From: Lucifuga dentata
Lineage: Eukaryota; Chordata; Actinopteri; Ophidiiformes; Bythitidae
Assembly: GCA_014773175.1 (NCBI GenBank)
Contig: VXCM01000309.1
Location: 62,001-126,000, forward strand
Direction: 5' to 3'
Length of the DNA stretch: 64,000 nt
Below the pieces are notes generated by a model. It was not told the origin of the DNA and did no database searches. It was given only the letters and a program-made list of their open reading frames with translations. Position numbers and translations under genes: made by a program. Shown here piece after piece: positions 23,325 through 34,200 of this stretch. Within the stretch, counting starts at the first letter, position 1; each line of letters starts with the position of its first letter.

Positions 23325-25615
23325 CTAAAGTCTGGAGATAAAGCTTCCCAGAAACACAATTTGAAGCAGTTGCAGTGACAAAGCTGACCTGAAGGGGTCG
23401 CTGGCTCTCCCTGTGAGGAGTTCAACATCTTTGGATGCGTAAATGATGCGGCTGAAGACTGGGTGAATATGTCGAAAGTTGTTGACCAGAGGCCTCTCTT
23501 CTTCTGCATCTTCCTCTGTGGAGAAAATCCTTGAGGAAAACTGTCCCAGCTGAGCAGAAAAAAATTAAAAATCATGCTTGTTTAGAGCTTGCATTGCATT
23601 TAAAACCGCTTTCCAGTTACGCATCTAAGCATGATTTTTTTCTGTTGTAGTATTTTAACCCACCTGTGACCATGAAATGTAGATTGGGACTTCAAACAGC
23701 GTCCAGACAACCACTTGAGAACATGGGGGAGTGGTGAGGCTGCCGTGATAACGGTAATAATGGCTCATGTTGTGCTCAGGCAGGAGGCTGATCAGTGGAA
23801 ACGGCTTGATTTTCACTGTTTGACCTTTGAGAAACAAGCAAAGCCAGAATGAGAACAGAGAAGTACAGACAACATAAAGCAGGAGTGAAGAAACATTTCT
23901 GATTCTTCTGACCTTTGTAAGCAACAGAGGAGAGTTTTTGTGAAATGTGTCCAAAATGTAGATTATCTGCATAAACAACCTGCAAAAAAAAAAAAAAAAA
24001 NAAAAAAAAAAAAAAAAGAATGGTAAAATAAGCAAGAATTTATGAAAGTAGTTGTAATTCAGGTCACTGGATATCTGTCTAGCGGTAGTAGTTCAAGGCA
24101 ACTAGACTTGACAGTGTTTCAAGACTCATCCAAATAGCTTCTGCATTCTGGCAAACCAACATTTACCATCTGAGTGTTTTTCACACCTTGGGTCACATGA
24201 CTCTTTGGGTCACATGGGAGGATCTATGTCAAAGTGGAAGCACCATTCCTGAACAGAGGAAGTAAACTGCAGCACTTCTTGTCACCTACTTACAATGCTG
24301 TCCCAACATTTCCACCCTGCTGTCTTCAGTTGCAGAAGAGTTTCCACCTCCATTCATGTGACTGTAACAACTTCAAAGACTCTCACGAGTCCTACCTGTC
24401 CAAAGGAGTCACCTGGTACAAGGTGCGAATGACTCTCAGAAGATGCTGGTTTACTGCCCACCACTGAGCTGAAGAAGCTACCTGGACGAATGGCGAAACA
24501 TCTCCAAGACTAAAGAGGAGGCCCAATTACCTTGAGCTACTGCTGCTAAAAATTTGTTTATGAGTTAATAAAAAAATAACACAAAAATAGAGCAAATTTT
24601 AGTGATTTAAACTGACATCAATGAAGAACCCAAGAAGAGCAAGTCCTGTTGGATCGTCCAAAGCTGCTGAGATGTTTGGATAGATGGACTTCACGTTGAC
24701 TATGTGCATCTGAAATTTAAAAAAAAAAAAAAAATTAACTCACAGTAGTGTTAAGGGAGTACCATGTTCATTGTGGTCTTGGGTTTGATCCTCGAGTCGT
24801 GACAGTGTCGAGCTATTTGATGACCAAACTGTACCTCCATTGGGTATCTGCGTCCGTCCACTGTGTGCTCAGAGCTGTTAGAGGATGGGCTTCCCCAGTG
24901 GAAATGCAGCTGGATGGTGTGATAAACACCCGGAAGCCCTCCACTGTTCACTGTCATACCACTGCCAAACTGCAACACAACTGTGAATACGCACAAGCAT
25001 GTCAACGCACAGCATTCTGGGAAATATCTATAACTGTGTGCACAGGCACAGTCATGTCTATTCACCAGAATGTCCATCGTTTCTGAGCGTCCAGTGGCCA
25101 GTTTGGGTTGTGTCAAAACCCTCCAGATGCAGCAACCCCAGTGACTCATTTCGGGTCATCTTCGAGTCCAGATTGATTGGAGAGTGATGCTTCTCAAGCA
25201 ATGGGTGACACGAGGGGAACGTGTCTCCCCATGCATATGGATCTGTGGGCGATATAGAAAGCATTTAAGCAGCATTCACAACAGAGAAACGCACAACTGA
25301 ACACAACTGACTTTAGCGAAGGACTGACTGGATAAATTATTACATTGAATTTAACAAAAAAACTACAGCAAAGATGTGAAAAGCATTTTAAAGGGCCATA
25401 CTGGTGGTTTTTGGTTTGAGCCCAATAAATACAACCTGCATACGTGTTACGTTACTGCAGCCTATTTTTCCAAAAAATACTACTGGGGCTATAAATTTTT
25501 CCTGTGTTTCCATATTGCCATTGGTTTCAGTTAATTTAGTACAGTATTAAAATTAACTTGTAGAGACTGGAAACATGTTTGAGATATGTAATCCATCACG
25601 GCAGGCATTATTATT

Positions 25616-25647
<32 letters not shown>

Positions 25648-26759
25648 TTTTTGCTGAAGTTACTTAATTTAACCGATCCAACACAGAACTACACAGAAAA
25701 AAAATACTGTGTATCTCCACCAGGGAATATAGTCCCTGGAGAAAAACTGCTTTTACAGAGAAATTAAAACAACTGTGTCTTCTACTCCGAACGTGTGTGT
25801 CAGCAGGCAAAACACTGAATTTTAAGGTGAGTGCATCTGAACATTTGATTTTGAAAGATTAGGGGATTGGCAAAATAGCAAACTAAAATGAAATGCAATT
25901 GTATATTTTGGAAAATGGCTGGCAGTAATGTAACATTTACAGTATGCGGGTAGAATTTATTGGTCTCAAACATGCAAAACCTCCATTATGGTCCTTTAAC
26001 TTTCTTAATGAAATGATTTCAATAGAAATAGCATAAATTTCTAATAAGACATACTTTGTAAAGATGAAATGAATCACGTTATTAACATAATATATAAACC
26101 ATGTTGACACATATTTTAGAAAAGAGAGTGGAGCATCTACAAAAATCAATTTGTTGACCACTTATTAATAATTAGTTGCAAAATTGGGAGATTAGTGGAA
26201 GAACCTTCATTAACAACTCATAAACACCAATAACAGAAGAGGAAGCCATCATGTCTGCAAGTATAAATATTTTTATCAATGAATTAAAGAGCTAAAAAGA
26301 AAAAGCAAGCCGTGTTGGCAGTGGATACACAACAGCCAGAGACTTTTCACAACCTGCACAAATAAACCATTAATAAATGATTTCTTAAAATCATTAAGAT
26401 AATTTGTTCCAACTTATCAACCCTTTAGAAAGTATGATTATTATAAGGTGGTACCATAAATTAAATGATTACCAGCATGTAAATTATCCTATAGGCCAGT
26501 GTGAATATTTTACATGTACTTTATGTTGCTGGCATTAAAGAGTACTTCATAGGTTACTTACCACAATGTGGTCCATTGTAACAGAATTCTTCTGAAACAT
26601 AATAAATGGCATTTTTTTTCAGGGTTTGACACTCTTAAAAATTAGCTGATATTCTTGTGTAGAAATGATCAGAATAGCTTTGTGCACTAGTAAAACTCTC
26701 TTACCTGAGGAACAGCAGGACACGGCAACGATAACAAGCAAAGCTGCAGTCACAATCAT
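23325..26759 (-). CDS. ca15: Secreted/GPI-type alpha-carbonic anhydrase, CA XV-like (8 exons, 317 aa)
   Basis: Reversible hydration of CO2 at the outer cell surface. Exons (minus order): 26705-26759, 26562-26591, 25066-25242, 24835-24980, 24617-24709, 23913-23979, 23664-23824, 23325-23549; 954 nt, all phases agree. Residues 1-18 are a hydrophobic signal peptide (MIVTAALLVIVAVSCCSS). Catalytic set intact: QLHFHW supplies zinc His114 and His116, MEMH supplies His138, NDGH supplies the proton-shuttle His87, and SLTTPPC supplies the Thr gate. The tail after SDPFRSA is hydrophobic (LQLLQIVFLGSFISRL) to the stop, as in a GPI-attachment signal. CA4 and CA15 share this plan; CA15 is preferred because mouse Car15 neighbours Dgcr2, as this gene does. 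The short 30-nt exon 2 encodes the EEFCYN start of the mature protein. Intron 2 contains MITE copy B. Confidence 0.88.
24055..24545 (+). mobile_element. Penelope-like retroelement 3' remnant
   Basis: In ca15 intron 5, opposite to the gene. A partial frame reading YVKVEAPFLNRGS and LQHFLSPTYNA resembles the C-terminal end of the GIY-YIG endonuclease region of Penelope-like elements. It is followed by the CTGAAGAAGCT...GGCGAAAC block that is repeated in many fish genomes at the end of such elements. Frameshifts and absence of reverse transcriptase mark it as a dead fragment. Class assignment is from recall of the motif, not a search. Confidence 0.5.
25388..25999 (-). mobile_element. Palindromic MITE family, copy B
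   Basis: Ends TTAAAGGGCCATACTGGTGG and TTATGGTCCTTTAA. The interior is in reverse orientation relative to copy A (CTCCACCAGGGAATATAG). Located within ca15 intron 2. It contains a (TTTA)n tract. Confidence 0.8.
25606..25651. repeat. (TTA)n/(TTTA)n microsatellite
   Basis: About nine TTTA units after a short TTA run, embedded in MITE copy B. MITE copies A and F have only poly-A/T variation at the matching place. Confidence 0.85.
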
Positions 26760-26818
26760 GGTGGACCAACAGATGCCTCTCAGTGTGTGAGGTAGAACAA
26801 ATATCAGCGCAAAAGTTG

Positions 26819-26826
26819 CTTAAATA
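26819..26826 (-). promoter_or_regulatory. ca15: TATA-like box of ca15
   Basis: Minus strand reads TATTTAAG, 60 bases before the ca15 start codon, a normal spacing for a short 5'UTR beginning near 26795. Confidence 0.5.
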
Positions 26827-26829
26827 GGA

Positions 26830-29800
26830 GCTGAGGTGAAAGCTGAGGTCCTTTTCTCCTGGTCTGATCAGTGGGCTGTGTCATGACCAGTCTAGTGGTC
26901 TTTTCTGATCAACAGGCTCATTGAGGCAAGAACAGCATCACCCGCCCCCCAATCCCAGCACAGATGCCCAGTGACTAGTAACAGTAGCCATTCATCTCAT
27001 GGAAAAGTGCATCTAGTGACACACTGGATTAGACACTTAAAGATGAAGGTGGAGATAAAGAAAATAAAATAGGGAAATAAACCTTTGCATCACTTTACAA
27101 GCAGATTTTGCATTTTTAAGCAGGTTGTCCTCTTGATGCCTTGATTGATGGCCACAGTCTCAAATAAATAACAGTGTTATTTAAACATGAATAAATGGGA
27201 TGAGTGTAAACAGTGTGAAACACCACCAGTGGCAAAGGACATAATCATCTAAATGAACATTTCCCTGCCCTTCTGTGTTCCTGTCTTTTGATAATAAACA
27301 TAATTAAAATTAGGTTTTTTTTTAAAGTCACAGGCCATTAAAAATAAATATAAATCAAATTACATTTGAGATTTAAGATTTAGATATGAGATTTTATATT
27401 TTTTAAATAAAATTTATTTGGCAAACTCAATTCATACTGCCCTGCTAAGAAAAAATGGAGTAATTTTGGTGATTGTGATTTTTTTTTTTTTTTAAAGATG
27501 GGGTAGGGTGACATGTCTGTGTAGTACCAAGGCACTAATAACAGGAAACAAGTTTTGACCTTAAACCTGCTGCTAATATTAGGTAGTGAAGTGTTTTACC
27601 TTAAAATACAATGTCGGCCATTTAGCATGTTTGAACCCAATATAGTCTATATAGTTATGTTACTGACAACCCAAAATGACCCAAAACTCAAAATGTACTA
27701 CTGTCGCGGTAAATTTTAGATTTTTTTCCCTACCTTCCAGACTGCCATTGGTTTCAGTTAATTATAGTATGCTATAAAAAAATAAATAAAAAATCAATTT
27801 GCATAGACTTGAAATGCGCTTGAGCTGGTAATCCACTGCAGCAAACACTGTCTATTATACTTCTGTCAGTCACTTTATTTAATGGCCCAACACGGAGCTG
27901 CAGAGAAGACAACGTATGTCTCCGCCGGGTAATATAGTCCTAGAAGAAGATGGCTTTTACCCAGAAATTAAAAGTGGCCGTCCCTTTTACATTAGAATTT
28001 ACGTGCTGGCAGGCGAAACATTGAATTTTAAGAGAAGTGTAGCACCCGAACATTTAATTTTTAAAGATTTGGGGATTTGAAAAAATAACACGAAAATGAG
28101 CTGAAATACGGTTTTATGATTTGTAAACTGGTTGTACCGTAGTATTTGGCTTAAACCTGGAATATTGGCGGTACAACCCTTTAACTTCGTCTTGCAGGGC
28201 TGGACGCTTAGCACGATGAAGCCTTTATCCGCAACTTTTTGTCAGCACACTTTGCAAACTGGGTATCCGATTTTCTCAACTACATTTTTAAGATACGCTA
28301 AATGGTCCCACACTACCTATTTAACATGTTTTGTTTTGGGTTTTTTTTTTTTGTTGGCTGGATATAAGGATTTGGTGTGGAGTACCTCTCATGCTAAACT
28401 GAAGCTAACACAGGAGCAGCTTAGCGGACACATACACACACATACAAGCAAAGAGTCCATTTATCTTTTTTTCCACGTTAATTCAGTTTCTTCTTCTTAA
28501 TTCTTACGGTTTAGACACCGTGACGTAAAACGCTAACCTCATCATCCCCACTCAGAAATAATACTTGTCAACCAATGGTTTACGGCAGCTGTGAAACCTC
28601 ACAACTGTGGTATCTGTTGTACTTACAGATCAAACTGAACCTCACAATGAGCCTTTAGCAAATTAAGTTACATTTCTGCATTCTCAATGCCTCATAAAAC
28701 TAAAATCAATGATCAGTCTGCAGTGTTAAGTGTTCCAGGACTGAATCCTGCGATTCTGTCACTAGTCGGTCCGTGTGAACAAAGCCTCTTTCTTCTGCAA
28801 CAATGGTTTCCAACAGAGTATCACCATCTCTGCTAAAGCCGCTGCCTCATGAGTCACCGTGAGGTTCACTATATCCACTTTCTGTAAATAATTTGAACTG
28901 TTTAATTGCTGTGGATTGGATTTGTCCAACAACCTGTCTCAGTGTTGGGGATTTCCCTCCCCCCCACACACACCTTAATCCTCCTGACATTTGACTGCTG
29001 GAGGCTGAGGAATTTCCTCCGCAAGTCAAAGGAGTCATGGAGCTGATAAAAGTCATGATGGATGAGATACATTAAGTTCAACGTACAGCTCACACTCAAG
29101 TTCACTGTGATGCACTGACCCAGCAGTTATCCTTCATGGTGTGATTTATTTGGCATTTGATTAGATGTACATCTACCTCTGAAAAATACAAGCCCCCCTT
29201 CCCCCTGCAAATGAAGCTTTTTTTTAATTTAAAGGCTCTGAAATAAAAGAAAATGCAATGTAGCATTGGTATTATACATAAAACACTTCAAATCCAATAA
29301 AAGTATTTCTCACGCCACCATAGTCCATCAGAAAAATGACAGTGTAAATGTGGCTGTCTGGGTTGCTGCAGGTTTTCAATGAGGATGGAGACGAGTTTTA
29401 ACTTACAGACTGTTTGGCTAAAAAAAATGTTTCCATTAAAAGAAAAAACAAAATCTCTCAGCATGCCAAAAGATTTAAAAACATGCACCAGAGGTCCAAA
29501 CGCAGGTTGGAAAACAAAACGAAACAAATTCAACACCAGTACCATCTCCTACACACACATGCATGTTACTTTTTCACAAATTATGAAGAAAATGATTTTT
29601 TTAGATAATCCACTGTGGATTGTCAATGCCATGACAGAAAAAAAAGCCAGAAGATCAGCATGAAAACATAAAAAAAAAAAAGCTGTAAAGCTTTATGCAT
29701 ACATTCAAACGTGAGACACAGATGTGAACAGCCACACACAGAGAGAGTTGCTTTTCAAGGATTACGGTAAGCAGTTTGCTGGTGGGTGATGTTTGGGTCA

Positions 29801-31249
29801 GCGTACGCTAAGCGTCTCTGTGCTTCGGATTCACAGGCCGAGCGAGAAAACTTTAACCTTCAGCCTTTAAGCCCCACAGGAGAACAAGCGATTGTCATTA
29901 TACTGGGGGTCTAATTCATCCCAAATACATGTGGTTTCTGCTTTTCTTTCGTTATAATTTAAGTTTGAAATGAATCGTTTCTATAGACAAACGCAAAAGG
30001 TTCACAGCTAAATCAGCTAAAAATCTGAATTATTCCATCACGCTCATTTAGTGAAGAAGTGAAAAAAAACAAATCAAAATATGCTAAGTAAAACTAATCA
30101 AGGGGCGAGCATGCAAAACATTGAGCTTTAAAGACAATCGGGCCACCTGTATATCATGAGATATTTAAATTACATGATGGGATATTATCTGTAATCCGAA
30201 CATATACACAAGAAAAAAATATTATTGATTTCATTAATTATTGATTTCACTCAGGGGGGTTCACATACTTCATTTCTATCCCACAACAATCAAGTTTAAA
30301 GCCTGCTGTCACAAATGATCAACTGAAGAGCACAACAACTAAACTCAAAAATGCAGCACTACAAGAACTCATGGTTTCTGTTTTCACTTCAATGTTTTTT
30401 GATTTTAATGCAATGTTTCAGCATTATCTAACGGAAAATATATAGAAAATATTACAGGGGAGGAAACTAACCGTACCTTCTTGCAAGCTCAATAAACCTC
30501 AAGTACAAAATGTCTTTTACTGCAAATATGTGCTATAAATCTGGAAGACAGCTTCTTGTATCAGACTAAGAAAGTTTGGGGGCAATGCATTTTATTGAGC
30601 AAGTAAAAATTGAGATTTTGGACATGTTGTGGCAAGCAGGACTGATGAGCGCATTATTTTAGCCAGGAAACTGAGGAATCAATATATACGTCCATTGGAA
30701 CAACAGTATGATGCAAAAAAAAAACCCCAAAAAAACACACAAACAAAAGTTGGCCTGACCGTCTGTCTTTTGCTATGTCTGCCTTGTGCTGGACTGTGAC
30801 ACACACACACACACACACACGTACAACAAACTGAACAGGTGCAGACCTGAGGGGGTATTTACATCATGAGGACAACCGAGACGTTTCAAAACTTTGCTCA
30901 GTCGTTAAAAGTTTGCTAAAAGTAAAAGTGCAGCCTTCTCAGCCTTAATGTAGTGTTACTCTTCTCTGTACAGAAACGGTCCTTTCTGTTCCCTCAGATC
31001 CCAGCGTCCAAAAAAAACTCCCCCAAAAATACGTCCCGCCGCTGTGTGTCCCAAAGGTTTGCTGCAGAAGCGGCTGAGGGTGAACATCTGAGCGGCTTGG
31101 CGGAAAAGGGCTGTTTCACCTGATGAGTCTGTACAAACTATCAAAAGCGTCGTCTTTGCAGTCTGCGGGAGCTGCAGCGTCCATGCCTGACCCCCTGCCC
31201 CCCCTTGACCAGCACGCCACGTCCAGCTCCCTCCTGTCCGTCTGCAGTC
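26830..31249. other. Intergenic region between ca15 and dgcr2, including dgcr2 3'UTR
   Basis: No coding exons recognised. It holds MITE copy C, a (CA)n tract near 30799-30820 and several A/T homopolymers. The right-hand part is the predicted dgcr2 3'UTR: a minus-strand AATAAA lies at 30591-30596, about 650 nt after the dgcr2 stop, with other candidates further left. Confidence 0.6.
27601..28184 (-). mobile_element. Palindromic MITE family, copy C (diverged)
   Basis: Reverse orientation like copy B (ATGTCTCCGCCGGGTAATATAG). The ends are eroded but the GTTACTGACAACC and CAACACGGAGCT blocks match copies A and B. Possibly the oldest copy. Confidence 0.65.
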
Positions 31250-34200
31250 CTATACCACCGTGCTGAGGAAGGAGCAGTCTGCAGGCATGGAGGCGGGGGC
31301 ATGGCCATCTGTTGGGGTNCCACCGTGCTGAGGAAGGAGCAGTCTGCAGGCATGGAGGCGGGGGCATGGCCATCTGTTGGGGTGTCGGGCCCCACCAGGA
31401 GGGTGCTGCTATCTATCGAATCCTCCCTCTCCTGACATGGCCGTGTCGAGTTGGGCATGGGGCCAGAGGTGTTGGGAAGATTGGGCTGGAGTCCGTCAAC
31501 CATGGCGTTCATCTGGCTCGGCACCATGGGAACGCCGCTGTGTCCTGAAGGAGAAAAAGAGAGGAAACAGTAAACACCCTCACCTCTATGTATGATGGGA
31601 TTCTGCAAATTCTCAAATAGTGGCCTTTATTTACCTTTCTTAAGAGAGAAGCTGCCTTCTTTGAGACAGGAAATCATTACAGGCAGACCTTTCTTTCTAA
31701 TTTGCTCTGATTTATAGTTGATGTTGCTGCTTTTTGCTGTTAATTGACTAATTAATTGATCGATTGAATCAACATGTGCTTGTGCAGTGCAATGGCTTAA
31801 TGATACATTTAGCATAATCTCTCCAGATATTTCTGTTGATGTTTTACATTTGAAAACTTCCAGTGGTCCCTTCCCCAAAGGCTTTTATTGTGAAACATCT
31901 GAAGAAAGTTCAGGATAGCGTTTCATTAACAGTAGTAGCATCAGGCCTTTAGTTCGTAAAATCTCTCCCCCAGCCATTATTTGACTGCTAGCCTATTTAC
32001 CAGAATTTATAATAAAGGATAATAATTATCTTTGAGAGCGGACAGTCTGTGCCTACCAAGGTCCACGTAGAGGAGGCTGTCTGGGTTGATGGAGGCTTCA
32101 TACGGAGGAGGGGGGTCATCAGGGTGTTGGATGTCAGGGTATTTGTAGGCTGCGTATGGTGGAGGAGGCTCCTGGAAATGAAAAGCACCTCCCTCTCCGT
32201 CATCAGACAGATGCAGGGGAGTGAGGCCGGTGCCAAAGGCATCTGGGCCGTAGTCGAAGCCTGGGACTCGTCTTCCAAGGTTAAAGTGGTGCACTGTGCA
32301 TTAGACAAGGAGATACGGAAGACGATGAAATGATGCTTGGCATTGCTTATAATACAGACATAAAATGATCCTTCTGGAAAAGAGAAAAGAATCAGTACAG
32401 TGTAACAGGACAGAACCCGATTTCTATGGAGGTTTTAAGGGGAAGCTGTAAGAAGTCTGAACTGACTCCTCTGGGAAATCTTCCGGTCACTACATACAAT
32501 GACAAAGCCTCGTTATGTAATAAAATAGAGTTAGTACTCAGACCGGTGTGTGTATCAGTGTCTAAGTGTGCTCACAGTTTCCTCCGATCAGTGTTTCGAT
32601 GCGTTCGCGTCGCCGCTGGCGGAGTCTGTGCACCATGAAGAGCAGCAGAGAGAGGATGAGGAAGGAGGAGATGCAACTGACGATCAGTCTCATCCCACTG
32701 GCCATGGAGTCAAAAAGACTGTTTCCATCTGTGGCAGGGAAAATTTCAGAGTGTTACCTGTGGCTCAAATTCAGCCGTATATCATTAGAAACAGTAAATC
32801 TGCAGCAGTTCTAAAGGACATTTCATCTTAAAAATGATTGAAATAACCAATTATATTTTCCACAGTTTCAAATATTAGTAGTAGTTGAGACTCAAATACT
32901 GTGAATATGCATGTGAGGAGCTCCACCTGGTGGGATTCTTTATTTTTGTCTCAAACCGTAAAGCACCAGGAATCTATATTCAAGGTGTAGGTGCATCCAT
33001 CAGCTCAAACTGGTGTCTGACAGTTCTCTAATTCTGACATCATCTATGGTTAAAAACTAAATTAGTGTACACTGCCAAAGAAAAAAACATGGCTGTCAGC
33101 AGTGAGCAGCAGCAACAATAGTGAGCAGCAGCAGTGCCTGGGTCTAAGCAGGTGAACTTGCAGCACTCTTTGGGATCCTTGCGGAAGTGCTGGCAGCCCT
33201 GCGGCCGCTCACACAGCGCCGCCACACACATCTCAGGCTCGCCGTCATGACATGTGCAGCTCAGACATGGATCGTCCCCCTTTGGCGTGAAGTAATAGCC
33301 CTCATTTACAACATTGTCTTTTATGTCCACACATGTTTGCCCTGAAAAGATAAAGATGAAAAAAAAAAGAAATCATCATATGACTGGAACAAAATGAGCA
33401 GTCCTTGAGATTTGTGATGCCAAAGCCAAAACGAGCTCGTACTCCTCTTGCAAAGGAAGGGGAACTTCTTGTAGCAGTTCTCAGCGTGCCAGCTGTGCAG
33501 GCCGCGTTCATTCATGCTCTTGATCTGAAAGCGCTGCAGCTGGGCACAGAAGACGTTGTCCTGAGTGGGAGACGCCTCCCCAAAATTAGTCAGACCCTCA
33601 GGTGGCAGAAACACCTGCATCGACCCTGTTGAGACAAACAAGCAATTTTAAACACTGCAACTACACAGTTGTTCAAGAGATAAAGTTCCGTACGTGATAT
33701 TATGTCTCACATCATTATCTTATTAGTTATTCATGCTTCAATATCTGAAAATACCTTTATATGCTACCTCCCAGCGGCCTTCCAGGGAGTGGTTCTGATT
33801 AGTGATCACATACTGGTAGCCGACCCAAAACCTAAAAATAGATTAAATCAATATTAAATGTACCACACAACACGCATTAATCCAGTGTTTCAGTACAAAC
33901 TGTCAAATAGCCTCTGTCAGGGTGCAGATAGTGTTTCAAATTCCCATTTTCATTGCTCACACTGCAACTATTTTACAGGCCACTAGATGGCCTACAACCA
34001 CTGAGAGCATCATTCAGCCTGTGTCTATTTCACCAAGCTGATATAAATAAAAGATCAAGAACAGTGAAGCAGGAGCCTTGAGAGGTTACAAAAGCAGGCT
34101 TGTGGCTGAACCCTCAGATTCCAGACTCGTACTGGGCAGACTCTTGTTGTGTAACTGAATGTAAAGCGTGTCAGTGCTGATTTGGAGTGCACAAGCTCAG

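Noticed and set aside
23219..23575. 118-codon open frame on the minus strand
   Set aside because: It is the ca15 last exon read in the wrong frame. The correct frame gives the carbonic anhydrase C-terminus.
29379..29663. 94-codon open frame on + between ca15 and dgcr2
   Set aside because: Lys/Asn-rich translation of A-rich DNA, with an overlapping frame of similar length. No known domain.
31116..31608. Long alternative open frames over the dgcr2 last exon
   Set aside because: They read through the artefactual duplication and N. The real frame ends at 31250.
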